A stretch of 64,000 nt of DNA from Candidatus Microbacterium colombiense (GTDB lineage Bacteria > Actinomycetota > Actinomycetes > Actinomycetales > Microbacteriaceae). Below the pieces are notes generated by a model. It had not been told where the DNA came from. It ran no database searches and saw nothing but the letters and a program-made list of their open reading frames with translations. A program made the position numbers and the translations under genes. Below are positions 1 through 10,216 of this stretch, one piece after another. The first letter of the stretch is position 1. Each line of letters begins with the position of its first letter. The stretch spans positions 2,418,001 through 2,482,000 of the forward strand of contig CP119308.1 in NCBI GenBank assembly GCA_029203165.1, in the 5' to 3' direction.

Positions 1-708
1 CTCGATGTAGTGGACGTAGCTGTCCTCATCGGCGATGATCAGGGTCCGCTCGAACTGGCCCATGTTCTCGGTGTTGATGCGGAAGTACGCCTGCAGGGGG
101 ATCTCGACGTGCACGCCCTTGGGGACGTAGACGAACGATCCACCCGACCAGACGGCCGTGTTCAGCGCGGCGAACTTGTTGTCGCCCGCGGGGATCACGG
201 TGCCGAAGTACTCCTGGAAGATCTCGGGGTGCTCGCGGAGAGCCGTGTCGGTGTCCATGAAGATGACACCCTGCTCCTCCAGATCCTCACGGATCTGGTG
301 GTAGACGACCTCGGACTCGTACTGAGCCGCGACACCGGCCACGAGGCGCTGACGCTCCGCCTCGGGGATGCCGAGACGCTCGTAGGTCTCGCGGATCTCG
401 GCGGGAAGGTCTTCCCACGACTGCGCCTGCTTCTCGGTGGAGCGCACGAAGTACTTGATGTTGTCGAAGTCGATCTCGCTGAGATCGGCACCCCACGTGG
501 GCATCGGTTTGCGGCCGAAGAGCTGGTAGCCCTTGAGGCGGGTCTTCAGCATCCATTCGGGTTCGTTCTTGAGCGCAGAGATCCCGCGGACCACCTCTTC
601 GGAGATCCCGCGTTTCGCGATGGCGCCCGCAGCATCGGCATCATGCCACCCGAACTCGTACACCCCCAGGCCGTCAAGCTCTGGGCGGTCGATCAGCACA
701 TCCGACAT
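1..708 (-). CDS. sufB: Fe-S cluster assembly protein SufB (5' part, runs off the window)
   Basis: Scaffold component of the cytosolic SUF system that builds Fe-S clusters with SufC and SufD. The 236 visible codons start [20 protein letters not shown] and include the family-typical stretches [14 protein letters not shown] and [18 protein letters not shown], ending in EDSYVHYIE at the window edge, so roughly the N-terminal half is present. The ATG at 706-708 is preceded by AAGGAGAGTGTG, a good ribosome binding site. It is divergent from ctaA with 235 bases between them. No sufR-type repressor gene lies directly upstream, which is where many actinobacteria carry one. Identification is firm; only the 3' end is unseen. 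Confidence 0.95.
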   Translation of the reverse strand, partial: MSDVLIDRPELDGLGVYEFGWHDADAAGAIAKRGISEEVVRGISALKNEPEWMLKTRLKGYQLFGRKPMPTWGADLSEIDFDNIKYFVRSTEKQAQSWEDLPAEIRETYERLGIPEAERQRLVAGVAAQYESEVVYHQIREDLEEQGVIFMDTDTALREHPEIFQEYFGTVIPAGDNKFAALNTAVWSGGSFVYVPKGVHVEIPLQAYFRINTENMGQFERTLIIADEDSYVHYIE

Positions 709-943
709 CACACTCTCCTTATTGGGCCTCAACGGTGTCATCCGCCCCGACACACCTGATCCCCCGTCGAGTCTGCGGGGAGCGGGTGCCGCTGGTGGGG
801 CCCTCATCACCGGCGCATCCATCGCGCCTAAACTGTTGACGATGCTTCAGCGCGGTCAGCGCTCATCACAACAATCCGATTCTACAGGTTCTGCCTGGTG
901 ACCGGGCCGTGCTCGGCATGTCACCCCGCGGTCCGGAGGACTA

Positions 944-2059
944 ATGCCCGAGACGACGATCTCCGCTTCCCCGAACGCCAGGGGCCTCGACGCGACGGCG
1001 TCGCGTCCTCCCCTGTGGGGACGCGCGCTGCGCATCCTCGCATGGCTGTCGTTCATCAGCGAGACGATCATCATCGGCACCGGAGGGGCTGTGCGCCTCA
1101 CCGGCTCCGGGCTCGGATGCTCGGACTGGCCGCTCTGCACCCCTGAGTCGTTGGTGCCGATCCTCGAGGTGCAGGGAATCCACGGCCTCATCGAGTTCGG
1201 CAACCGTCTGATGACGGGCGTGGTCGGCATCATCGCGCTCGCCGTCGTGCTCCTCGTGCTGCACACCATCAGCGGCAAGCGCGGGCTCGTGACATCGCTC
1301 TGGTTCGCCGCCGGCGGCATCGTCGCCGCCGGAGTGGCCTTCGCGATCGCCACTCCTCTGCACGTGCCGGCCTCGCCGATCGCGCTGGGTGTGCTGCTGA
1401 TCGCCGTCATCGCCGCTGCCGTCAGATCCGTCCGCACGACGCCTGCACGCCGCGACCTGGTGCTCCTCGCCTGGATCACCCTGATCGGCGTGGTGGCACA
1501 GGCCCTGGTCGGCGGCATCACCGTGCTGACCGGCCTCAACCCGCTGATCGTCGGCTTCCACTACACGTCTTCGCTGCTGCTGGTGTGCGTCACGGCCGCG
1601 TTCCTGGTTCGGATGTACGAACCAGCCGGCGCGCGCGAACGGGCGGTGCCGCTCTGGTTCGTCATCCTCTCCCACGTCACCGGCCTGGCTCTGGCCGTGA
1701 CGATCCTCTTCGGCGTGCTCACCACGGGTTCGGGCCCGCACTCGGGCGACGCCGATGTGGAGCGTCACGGCTTCGACGCCACCGTGCTCGCCCACGTGCA
1801 CTCCTGGCCCGGGTACATCCTGGCCGGGCTCGTCCTGGCTCTCACGATCTCCGCCTGGGTACTGCGCCTGCGTCCGCGTCGCTGGCTGCTCGTGCTCGTG
1901 TTCGCGATCGTGGTGCAGGTCGGCGTCGGTGTCTGGCAGGCCCGGGAGGGCCTCCCTCCGCTGCTGGTCGGAATTCACATGGTGCTCGCCTCGTTGTCCG
2001 CGGCCACCTACACGGTCGTCGTGCTTCGCCTGAAGCGCCCCGCCGGAACCTCTGACTGA
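944..2059 (+). CDS. ctaA: Heme A synthase CtaA (COX15 family)
   Basis: Membrane enzyme that oxidises the C8 methyl group of heme O to give heme A for aa3-type cytochrome oxidase. The 371-residue product has about eight hydrophobic segments. It carries the family signature GGAVRLTGSGLGCSDWPLC near residue 50 and the conserved EFGNRLMTGVVG and HYTSSLLL histidine/glutamate segments. The start ATG follows GGAGGACTA. The partner gene ctaB lies convergently about 0.6 kb downstream, so heme O and heme A synthesis are neighbours but on opposite strands. Confidence 0.95.
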   Translation: MPETTISASPNARGLDATASRPPLWGRALRILAWLSFISETIIIGTGGAVRLTGSGLGCSDWPLCTPESLVPILEVQGIHGLIEFGNRLMTGVVGIIALAVVLLVLHTISGKRGLVTSLWFAAGGIVAAGVAFAIATPLHVPASPIALGVLLIAVIAAAVRSVRTTPARRDLVLLAWITLIGVVAQALVGGITVLTGLNPLIVGFHYTSSLLLVCVTAAFLVRMYEPAGARERAVPLWFVILSHVTGLALAVTILFGVLTTGSGPHSGDADVERHGFDATVLAHVHSWPGYILAGLVLALTISAWVLRLRPRRWLLVLVFAIVVQVGVGVWQAREGLPPLLVGIHMVLASLSAATYTVVVLRLKRPAGTSD

Positions 2060-2137
2060 CGCGGGATCCTCTCGCGCACAGGCGATGCATAGGCGGCACA
2101 TCGGCGACTCATCAGCGCATCGGCGAGGGTGGTCGAC

Positions 2138-2584
2138 ATGAACAAGTCACTGACACGCAGCATCGGCTTCTGGCTCCTCCTCGTCCTCTCGCTTGCGACG
2201 ACCGCGGTGGGCGGCTGGATCGTCGCCGGACAGCTGGGGACGATGACGAGCACGCTGACCGATGGCACCGCGACCGGTGTCGAGGTCTATGTCGGCCAGT
2301 CACTGGTGGTCGTCGGCGCCGCGCTGCTCGCCGCCGGTGTCCTCGGAATCCTGCTCGCGGTGGCGCTGACCGCCGTTCAGGCGCTCATCCCCGCAGCGAC
2401 GCCCGTCGTCGTGGAGCCGATCGACTGGACCGCGGAGAACGATGCGACCGTCGACGAGGCCCCCGCCGCCACGATCGATGCCCCGACCGCCTCGGAGGTG
2501 TCGGACGCCGACACGAAGGACTCCGACACGAAGGACGCCGACACGACGCCCGTCACCGAGACGGAGCCGTCGATCACACGCTGA
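2138..2584 (+). CDS. Small two-helix membrane protein with acidic C-terminal tail
   Basis: Hypothetical protein of 148 residues. Two hydrophobic segments (about residues 8-32 and 55-80) are joined by a loop of roughly 20 residues. The second half is a low-complexity, Asp/Thr/Ala-rich tail with repeated DTKD-like units (SDADTKDSDTKDADTTP). ATG at 2138 is preferred over an in-frame GTG at 2129 because GAGGGTGG sits at the right distance before it. It lies 78 bases after ctaA and before a strong terminator, so it may be co-transcribed with ctaA. No family was recognised. Confidence 0.7.
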   Translation: MNKSLTRSIGFWLLLVLSLATTAVGGWIVAGQLGTMTSTLTDGTATGVEVYVGQSLVVVGAALLAAGVLGILLAVALTAVQALIPAATPVVVEPIDWTAENDATVDEAPAATIDAPTASEVSDADTKDSDTKDADTTPVTETEPSITR

Positions 2585-2592
2585 GATCCGAC

Positions 2593-2629
2593 AGAAGAGG
2601 GGGCGCCGTCTCACGGCGCCCCCTCTTCT
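2593..2629. terminator. Bidirectional rho-independent terminator
   Basis: A perfect 17-bp stem (AGAAGAGGGGGCGCCGT) with a CTC loop lies between the stop of the small membrane protein and the stop of ctaB. It is positioned to end both convergent transcripts. Confidence 0.85.
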
Positions 2630-2658
2630 ACGTTACGGAGTCTGTGTCAGTCCTCGGC

Positions 2659-3600
2659 TCAGAACGGCAGGAGCGGATCGACGGCGACTGCCACGAAGAT
2701 CAGCGTGAGGTAGGTGATCGATGCGTGGAAGACGCGCATCGGGCGAGCCTCGGTTCCGTGCACGGCCCGGTTGTAGAGGCGGTGCGACTCGTAGATGAAC
2801 CAGCCGCCGAACACCAGCGCCGAGACCGTGTAGACGAGACCCATGCCGGCGATCGGAACGAGCAGCAGCGAACAGGCCACGGTCGCCCACGCGTAGAGGA
2901 TGACCTGCAACCCGACCTGAGAGGCGTTGCGCGTGACACCGAGCATGGGCACATCGACGTCTTCGTAGTCGTCGCGGTACTTCATGGAGAGCGGCCAGTA
3001 GTGCGGCGGCGTCCACAGGAAGATCAGCAGGAACAGGATGAATGCGGGCCAGTCCAGGGACTCGGTCACCGCCGCCCAGCCGATCAGCACCGGGAAGCAT
3101 CCCGCGATGCCGCCCCACACGATGTTCTGCTCGGTGCGGCGCTTGAGGATCATCGTGTAGATCACGACGTAGAAGAAGATCGCGACGGCCGAGAGCGTCG
3201 CCGCCAGCCAGTTGGTGGTGACCAACAGCCACACCGTCGACACGACGGCAAGGGTCCAGGAGAAGATCAGTGCGCCACGTGGGGTGATCTCGCCTGTCAC
3301 GAGCGGACGGTTCTCGGTGCGGTGCATATGCGCGTCGATGTCACGATCGAGGTACATGTTGAACGCGGCAGCGGATCCCGCGCTCAGCGAGCCGCCGATC
3401 ACCGTGGCGAGGACCAGCCACAGGTCGGGCAGACCACCGTGGGCGAGGAACATCACCGGCACGGTCGAGACCAGCAGGAGTTCCAGGACGCGGGGCTTGG
3501 TGAGGGCGATATAGGCCTTCACCGTACGACCGAAGGACTGCGTCCCCACGGTCTGATCAGACATCGTCGAGATCTCGATCGCCTCCTCCACACGCGTCAT
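2659..3600 (-). CDS. ctaB: Protoheme IX farnesyltransferase (heme O synthase)
   Basis: UbiA-family membrane prenyltransferase that adds farnesyl to protoheme, giving heme O, the substrate of CtaA. The 313-residue product has about nine hydrophobic segments. It shows both Asp-rich motifs of the family: [20 protein letters not shown] in the first half and [12 protein letters not shown] in the second. The start at 3600 is preceded by GGAAGAG, and a TAGACT hexamer just upstream is a plausible -10. An internal ATG (MSDQTVG) about 12 codons in is an alternative start. It is divergent from the tkt operon. Confidence 0.95.
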   Translation of the reverse strand: MTRVEEAIEISTMSDQTVGTQSFGRTVKAYIALTKPRVLELLLVSTVPVMFLAHGGLPDLWLVLATVIGGSLSAGSAAAFNMYLDRDIDAHMHRTENRPLVTGEITPRGALIFSWTLAVVSTVWLLVTTNWLAATLSAVAIFFYVVIYTMILKRRTEQNIVWGGIAGCFPVLIGWAAVTESLDWPAFILFLLIFLWTPPHYWPLSMKYRDDYEDVDVPMLGVTRNASQVGLQVILYAWATVACSLLLVPIAGMGLVYTVSALVFGGWFIYESHRLYNRAVHGTEARPMRVFHASITYLTLIFVAVAVDPLLPF

Positions 3601-3699
3601 GACAGCTCTTCCAGTCTAGGGCACCCCGGCGCGCGGCCCGATCCCCGCCCGGGCCCGCCGCGCGACGTAAGACAGCGTCAGACGGAATGAGCGCACCGC

Positions 3700-3705
3700 T
3701 ATGCT
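3700..3705 (+). promoter_or_regulatory. Candidate -10 box for the tkt operon
   Basis: TATGCT lies 112 bases before the tkt start in the 216-base ctaB/tkt divergent gap. No clear -35 box is seen, so this is a weak call. Confidence 0.25.
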
Positions 3706-3816
3706 GAAAACACTCGCGCCTGGCGCTGTGATCCCCCTTTTCCATGAGGCGGTTGCGCCTGAGCAGATGCGGATGCGCCAGGGAATAACGGCGCCCTTGA
3801 AACTGTCGGAAAGGGC

Positions 3817-5940
3817 ATGGACGTGTCGGAATTGCAGTGGGAAGAAATCGATCGACGAGCAGTGGACACCGCGCGGATCTTGGCGGCGGATGCTGTGGAG
3901 AAGGTCGGTAACGGCCACCCCGGCACCGCGATGAGCCTCGCTCCGGCGGCTTACCTGCTGTACCAGCGCGTGCTGCGCCACGACCCGACCGACGTCGACT
4001 GGCTCGGCCGCGACCGCTTCATCCTGTCGGCGGGACACTCCTCCCTCACCCAGTACGTCGAGCTCTACCTCGGCGGCTTCGGTCTCGAGCTCGACGACCT
4101 GAAGGCGCTGCGCACGTGGGGCTCGCTCACGCCGGGCCACCCGGAGTACGGCCACACCAAGGGCGTCGAGATCACGACCGGCCCGCTCGGCCAGGGTCTC
4201 GCCTCCGCCGTCGGCTTCGCCTACGCGGCACGCTACGAGCGCGGTCTGTTCGACCCCGAGGCCGCGGCCGGCACCAGCCCCTTCGACCACTTCATCTACG
4301 TCGATCGCCGGCGACGGCGACCTGCAGGAGGGCGTGACCAGTCGAGGCATCCTCGCTCGCCGGCCACCAGCAGCTCGGCAACCTGATCGCGATCTACGAC
4401 TCCAACCAGATCTCGATCGAGGACGACACCAACGTCGCCTTCACCGAGGACGTCGCGGCCCGCTACGAGGCCTACGGCTGGCACGTCCAGACCGTCGACT
4501 GGAAGAAGACCGGCGAGTACGTCGAAGACGTCGCTGAGCTCTACGCCGCGATCGAGGCAGCCAAGGGCGAGACCTCGAAGCCGTCGCTCATCATCCTCAA
4601 GACGATCATCGGCTGGCCCTCGCCCGGCAAGCAGAACTCGGGCAAGATCCACGGCTCGGCGCTCGGCGCCGACGAGCTCGCCGCGACGAAGAAGGTCCTC
4701 GGCTTCGACCCCGAGCAGCACTTCGCCGTCGCCGACGACGTGATCGCACACACGCGCGGCCTCGCCGTACGTGCCGCCGAGGCTCGCGCCGAGTGGCAGA
4801 CGTCGCTTCGACGCGTGGGCGGCAGCGAACCCCGAGCGCAAGCAGCTGCTCGACCGCCTCGAGTCCGGCGAACTGCCCACCGACATCGTCGACGGCACTC
4901 CCGGTGTTCGAGGCCGGCAAGGACGTCTCCACCCGCGCCGCATCCGGCCAGGTCATCAACGCACTCGCCGCCGAGCTCCCCGAGCTGTGGGGCGGCTCGG
5001 CCGACCTCGCCGAGTCGAACCTCACCACGATCAAGGGCGCGCCGTCGTTCATCCCCTCGGAGTGGTCGACGCACGAGTGGTCGGGCACCCCGTACGGCCG
5101 CGTGCTGCACTTCGGCATCCGCGAGCACGCCATGGGCGCGATCCTCAACGGCATCGTGCTGCACGGCAACGACGCGCCGTTCGGCGGCACCTTCCTCATC
5201 TTCAGCGACTACATGCGTCCCGCCGTCCGTCTCGCCGCCCTCATGAACGTGCCCGCGTCTTCGTCTGGACCCACGACTCCGTCGCCCTCGGCGAGGACGG
5301 CCCGACGCACCAGCCGATCGAGCAGCTCGCCACGCTGCGCGCCATCCCGAACCTCGCCGTCGTCCGCCCCGCGGATGCCAACGAGACCGCTGACGCGTGG
5401 CTCGAGATCCTGCGTCGCCAGGCGGGGCCCGCCGGCATCGCGCTCACGCGTCAGAACATCCCGGTGTTCGAGCGCGGTGAGGATGCGGCCGAGGGTGCGA
5501 CCTTCGCGGCGGCAGCCCACGTCGCCAAGGGCGCCTACGTGCTCGCCGAGGCGCCGAACGGCACGCCCGACGTGATCCTCGATCGCCACGGGCTCCGAGG
5601 TGCAGCTGGCCGTCGAGGCTCGCGACGCTCTCGCCGCCGAGGGCGTCGGCGTCCGCGTCGTCTCCGCTCCGTCGCTGGAGTGGTTCGACGAGCAGGATGA
5701 GGCGTACCGCGAGTCGCGTGCTCCCCGCCGCCGTCACGGCCCGCGTCTCGGTCGAGGCCGGTCCGTCGCTGTCAGTGGCGCGGCATCGTCGGCGACCCGG
5801 CCGACGTCGGTCGGATCGACCACTTCGGCGCTTCCGCCGACTACAAGACCCTGTTCGAGAAGTTCGGCATCACCACCGAGGCCGTCGTCACGGCCGCCGC
5901 GAGACCATCGCCGCCAGACAGCACCAAGGAGAACGCATGA
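3817..5940 (+). CDS. tkt: Transketolase, reading frame broken by many single-base indels
   Basis: Thiamine-diphosphate enzyme of the non-oxidative pentose phosphate pathway. Reading across frames recovers a normal-length transketolase: an N-terminal block with [18 protein letters not shown] and [15 protein letters not shown], the ThDP-binding GDGDLQEG, then [46 protein letters not shown] and a C-terminal GRSV/ITTEAV region. The frame changes at about 4303 (extra G), 4342 (extra T), 4808, 4900, 5254 (missing base), 5581 (extra G), 5715, 5785 and near 5898-5925. Conserved protein sequence continues on each side of every break. The start ATG follows GGAAAGGG. The stop overlaps the tal start (ATGA). 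The enzyme should be essential for growth on most sugars, so sequencing or assembly error is far more likely than a true pseudogene. Confidence 0.9.
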
Positions 5941-7047
5941 GCACCCCCACCGCACAGCTCGCCGCCGCCGGCGTCAGCATCTGGCTCGACGACCTCTCCC
6001 GCACGCGCATCTCGTCGGGCAACCTCGCCGGCTGATCGCGACGCACAACGTCGTGGGCGTCACCACGAACCCGACGATCTTCGCGAACGCGCATCACCGA
6101 AGGACGACTCGTACGACGCGCAGGTCACCGAGCTCGCCGCGGCCGGCGCCGACGTCGACGAGGCGGTCTTCGAGATCACCACGCACGACGTCGCCGCAGC
6201 GCTCGACATCTTCCGCCCGGTCTTCGAGCGCGAACCAGCGTCGACGGCCGCGTGTCGATCGAGGTCTCCCCCGACCTCGCCCACGACACCGCCGGCACCG
6301 TCGCGCAGGCCAAGGAGCTGTGGGCCAAGGTCGACCGCCCCAACCTGCTCGATCAAGATCCCCGCGACCAAGGCCGGGCTTCCGGCGATCACCGAGGCCA
6401 TCGGCGCCGGGCATCAGCGTCAACGTGACGCTGATCTTCAGCCTCGAGCGCTACGCCGAGGTCATCGACGCCTACCTCGACCGGTCTCGAGACGGCGAAG
6501 GCCGCCGGCATCGACCTGTCGACGATCCACTCCGTCGCCTCGTTCTTCGTGTCGCGCGTCGACACCGAGATCGACAAGCGCCTCGACGGCGATCGGCACC
6601 GACGAGGCGGCTGCGCTCAAGAGCAAGGCCGGGCTCGCCAACGCGCGCTCGCCTACGAGCTGTTCGAGCAGGAGTTCGCCGAGCGAGCGCGCGCAGGACC
6701 TCGTCGCCGCGGGCGCGAACGCGCAGCGTCCGCTGTGGGCCTCGACCGGCGTCAAGGACCCGGCACTCCCCGACACGCTGTACGTGACCGAGCTCGTCGC
6801 TGCCGGCACGTGAACACGATGCCCGAGAAGACGCTCGAGGCCACCTTCGACCACGGCGTCGTCACGGGCGACACCGATCACCGGCGCTACGCCGACGCGC
6901 ACCAGGTCTTCGACAGCCTCGCGGCCGTCGGCGTCGACTTCGCCGACGTCACCCAGGTGCTCGAGGACGAGGGCGTCGCGAAGTTCATCGACTCCTGGCA
7001 CGACTGCTCGCGCAGCCGTCTCCGAGGCGCTGGAGGCCCAGCGATGA
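5937..7047 (+). CDS. tal: Transaldolase, reading frame broken by many single-base indels
   Basis: Transfers dihydroxyacetone units between sugar phosphates in the non-oxidative pentose phosphate pathway. The N-terminus is [20 protein letters not shown]. Across frames one reads [14 protein letters not shown], the Schiff-base region NLLIKIPAT (active-site Lys), [15 protein letters not shown], and the C-terminal [20 protein letters not shown]. The segment [25 protein letters not shown] is intact at the protein level. Breaks occur roughly every 60-100 bases, for example extra C at 6092, extra G at 6351 and extra G at 6876. The gene begins inside the tkt stop (ATGA) and ends inside the pgi start (ATGA), so translational coupling is expected. 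Length and motifs fit the ~370-residue actinobacterial type. Confidence 0.9.
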
Positions 7048-8645
7048 CGTTCTCGATCCACGCCTCGGGCGCCGCACGGGCGCGATCGACGACCGGTCCC
7101 CCGTCTCGTCGTCGACCTCGTCGCCTCCGGCATCACCGCCGGCGACACCACCCTCTGGGGCCCGGCCGCCGAGGCGGAGCCGCCGTCCGCCTCGGCTGGA
7201 TCGAGGCCGTCTCGATCTCGCGCCCGCTGGTCGCCGAGATCACCGCGCTGCGCGACGAGCTCGCACGCCAAGGGCGTCGACGCGCGTCGTCCTCGCCGGC
7301 ATGGGCGGCTCCTCGCTCGCGCCGGAGGTCATCGCCAGACCGCCGGCGTTCCGCTGACGATCCTCGACTCGACCGCCCCGGGCAGGTGCTCGCCGCTCTC
7401 GACGAGGGCCTCGCCGACACCGCGCTCGTCGTCTCGTCGAAGTCCGGGTCGACCGTCGAGACCGACTCGCCAGCGCGCGCCTTCGAGGCGGCGTTCCGCG
7501 ACCTCGGCATCGACCCGACCGAGCGCATCGTCGTCGTCACCGACCCGGGCTCGCCGCTCGACGCCTCGGCCCGCGAAGCGGGCTACCGCGTCTTCAACGC
7601 CGACCCAACGTGGGCGGACGCTACTCCGCGCTCACGGCGTTCGGGCTCGTGCCGTCGGGCCTCGCCGGCGTCGACATCGACGAGCTCCTCGACGAGGCGG
7701 AGGCCTCGCTGCTCGAGGTCGCGGTCGACTCGCCGAGAACCCCGCGCTCGTCCTCGCCGCCGCGATCGCCGCGACCAGCCCTCGCCGCGACAAGCTCGGA
7801 CTCATCACGCGACGGCACGCACATCAGGGGCTGCCGGACTGGATCGAGCAGCTGATCGCGGAGTCGACCGGCAAGGACGGAACCGGCATCCTGCCCGTCG
7901 TCCTCTCCCCGTCTCCCCCGAGCTCGGACGCTCGCCGGCGACCTGCAGATCGTGCGACTCGTCGATGACGCGAACGAGTTCCACCTGCACGAGCGCCACC
8001 AGGGCGAGGTGCTGGTCGAGCGGATCGCTGGGCGCCAGCTCATCGTCTGGGAGTACGCGACGGCGATCGCCGGGCACCTGCTCGGCATCAACCCGTTCGA
8101 CCAGCCCGACGTCGAGTCGGCGAAGGTCGCCGCACGCGGCCTGCTCGACGCCCGCCCCGAGCCGACCGCCCCGGCGTTCGCGGAGAACGGCGTCGAGGTG
8201 CGCGTGTCCGACGCGGCGCTCGCGGCGTCCGGAACCGTCGAGGTGCGCTCGACGCCCTCTGGGCACAGCTCGCCGCCGACGGCTACGTGTCGATCCAGGC
8301 GTACGTCGAACCGTCTCGACATCCCGCAGCTCGCAGGGACTGCGCGAGCTCGTCGCCGCCGATCGGGTCGTCCGACCACGTTCGGCTGGGGACCGCGGTT
8401 CCTGCACTCCACCGGCCAGTACCACAAGGGCGGGCCCGCGCAGCGGCGTGTTCCTGCAGATCCTGGAACGCACCGATGTGGATCTCGAGATCCCGGAGCG
8501 CCCGTTCACGTTCGGGCAGCTCATCCAGGCCCAGGCCGCCGGCGACGCCGCGCGTCCTCGCCGAGCACGGCCGTCCGGTCGTCTCCCTGACGATCACGAT
8601 TCGTCCGCCGACGTGCTCACACTCTTCGAAGCCGCCCAGAAGTAG
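7044..8645 (+). CDS. pgi: Glucose-6-phosphate isomerase (actinobacterial type), frame broken by indels
   Basis: Interconverts glucose 6-phosphate and fructose 6-phosphate, linking glycolysis to the pentose phosphate genes around it. Pieced together across frames: VVLAGMGGSSLAPEV, STAPGQVLAALDE, VVSSKSGSTVET, VFNADPNVGGRYSALTAFGLVPSGLAG, LGLITDGTHIRGLPDWIEQL, VWEYATAIAGHLLGINPFDQPDVE and GPRFLHSTGQYHKGGP. These are hallmarks of the ~540-residue isomerase found in actinobacterial tal-pgi-zwf operons. At least ten one-base shifts are seen between 7080 and 8560. Start ATG at 7044 overlaps the tal stop. The stop is TAG at 8643-8645, 22 bases before zwf. Confidence 0.9.
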   Translation: MTFSIHASGAARARSTTGPPSRRRPRRLRHHRRRHHPLGPGRRGGAAVRLGWIEAVSISRPLVAEITALRDELARQGRRRASSSPAWAAPRSRRRSSPDRRRSADDPRLDRPGQVLAALDEGLADTALVVSSKSGSTVETDSPARAFEAAFRDLGIDPTERIVVVTDPGSPLDASAREAGYRVFNADPTWADATPRSRRSGSCRRASPASTSTSSSTRRRPRCSRSRSTRREPRARPRRRDRRDQPSPRQARTHHATARTSGAAGLDRAADRGVDRQGRNRHPARRPLPVSPELGRSPATCRSCDSSMTRTSSTCTSATRARCWSSGSLGASSSSGSTRRRSPGTCSASTRSTSPTSSRRRSPHAACSTPAPSRPPRRSRRTASRCACPTRRSRRPEPSRCARRPLGTARRRRLRVDPGVRRTVSTSRSSQGLRELVAADRVVRPRSAGDRGSCTPPASTTRAGPRSGVFLQILERTDVDLEIPERPFTFGQLIQAQAAGDAARPRRARPSGRLPDDHDSSADVLTLFEAAQK

Positions 8646-8667
8646 ACAGCAGGAGATCCCCCGACCG

Positions 8668-10216
8668 ATGTCTGTTCCCATCTCGCGCGGGCAGAACCCG
8701 CTGCGCGACCCCGACGATCGCCGTCTCAACCGGATCGCAGGGCCCAGCGCCCTCGTGATCTTCGGCGTGACCGGTGACCTGTCGCGCAAGAAGCTCATGC
8801 CCGCGGTCTACGACCTCGCCAACCGCGGCCTGCTCCCCCCGGCTTCGCGCTGGTCGGGTTCGCCCGGCGCGACTGGGAGGACCAGGACTTCGCAGAAGGT
8901 CGTGTACGACGCCGTGAAGCAGCACGCCCGCACTCCGTTCCGCGAGGAGACCTGGGACCAGCTGCTGCAGGGCATCCGCTTCGTGTCGGGCGAGTTCGAC
9001 AACCCGGATTCGTTCCGCAAGCTCCGTGAGACGGTCGACCAGCTCGACGTCGAGCGGGGAACGATGGGCAACCACGCCTTCTACCTCTCGATCCCGCCGA
9101 AGTCGTTCGCGGTCGTCGCGCAGCAGCTCAAGGACTCCGGTCTCGTCGGAGACGACGAGGGCGAGGACCGCTGGCGCCGCGTCGTGATCGAGAAGCCCTT
9201 CGGGCACGACCTCGAGTCCGCGCGAGAGCTGAACAAGGCTCTCGAGGTGGCATTCTCCGCCGACTCGATCTTCCGCATCGACCACTACCTCGGCAAGGAG
9301 ACGGTCCAGAACATCCTGGCGCTGCGCTTCGCGAACGAGCTGTACGAGCCGCATCTGGAACCGCAACTACGTCGACCACGTGCAGATCACCATGGCCGAG
9401 GACATCGGCGTCGGTGGACGCGCGGGCTACTACGACGGTGTCGGCGCGGCGCGCGACGTCATCCAGAACCACCTGCTGCAGCTGCTGGCGCTCACCGCGA
9501 TGGAGGAGCCCATCAGCCTCTCCGCCGAGCACCTCCGCGCCGAGAAGGAGAAGGTCCTGGCGGCCGTGCACGTGCCGGACGACCTCTCCCTCGCCACGGC
9601 CCGCGGACAGTACGCCGGTGGATGGCAGGGCGGCGAGAAGGTCACCGGCTTCCTCGACGAGGAGGGGATGAACCCCAAGTCGGCGACCGAGACATATGCG
9701 GCCATCAAGCTCGAGATCGACACGCGCCGCTGGTCGGGCGTGCCGTTCTACCTGCGTACGGGCAAGCGCCTCGGCCGTCGTGTGACCGAGGTCGCCGTCG
9801 TGTTCAAGCGCGCCCCGGAGCACCTGTTCGGTCGCAGCAACACGTCGGAGCTCGGGCAGAACGCCCTGGTCATCCGCGTGCAGCCCGATGAGGGCGTCAC
9901 GATCCGGTTCGGCTCCAAGGTGCCGGGGAACGGCACGAACGTGCGCGACGTGACGATGGACTTCGGCTACGGCCATGCGTTCACCGAGGCGAGCCCCGAG
10001 GCCTACGAGCGACTGATCCTCGATGTGCTCCTCGGTGACCCGCCGCTGTTCCCGCGGCATGAAGAGGTCGAGCTCTCGTGGAAGATCCTCGACCCCGTGG
10101 AGGAGTACTGGGCAGCCGAAGGTGGCCCTGTGGAGCAGTATGCGCCCGGCTCATGGGGGCCGGCATCCGCCGACGACCTGTTGGCCCGCGACGGACGAGT
10201 CTGGAGACGACCGTGA
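8668..10216 (+). CDS. zwf: Glucose-6-phosphate 1-dehydrogenase, frame broken near its 5' third
   Basis: NADP-dependent first enzyme of the oxidative pentose phosphate pathway. Starts MSVPISRGQNPLRDPDDRRL after AGGAGA. The nucleotide-binding motif GVTGDLSRKKLMPA, the active-site signature RIDHYLGKETVQN, then VQITMAEDIGVGGRAGYYD and LRTGKRLGRRV are all present. The frame is lost at about 8836-8895 (a missing C, then an extra base before AAGGTCGTG) and again at 9352 (extra C in GAGCCGATCTGG). After 9352 the remaining ~285 codons are clean. The stop TGA overlaps the opcA GTG start. Expected product is about 515 residues, normal for the family. Confidence 0.92.

Noticed and set aside
2474..2584. 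Direct DTKD-coding repeats in the small membrane protein as a mobile or regulatory repeat
   Set aside because: The repeat is within the coding frame and simply encodes an acidic low-complexity tail.
3817..9352. Programmed frameshifting or true pseudogenisation of tkt, tal, pgi and zwf
   Set aside because: There are dozens of breaks with no slippery-site pattern, protein conservation is kept in every segment, and the same operon is intact on both sides of the affected stretch.
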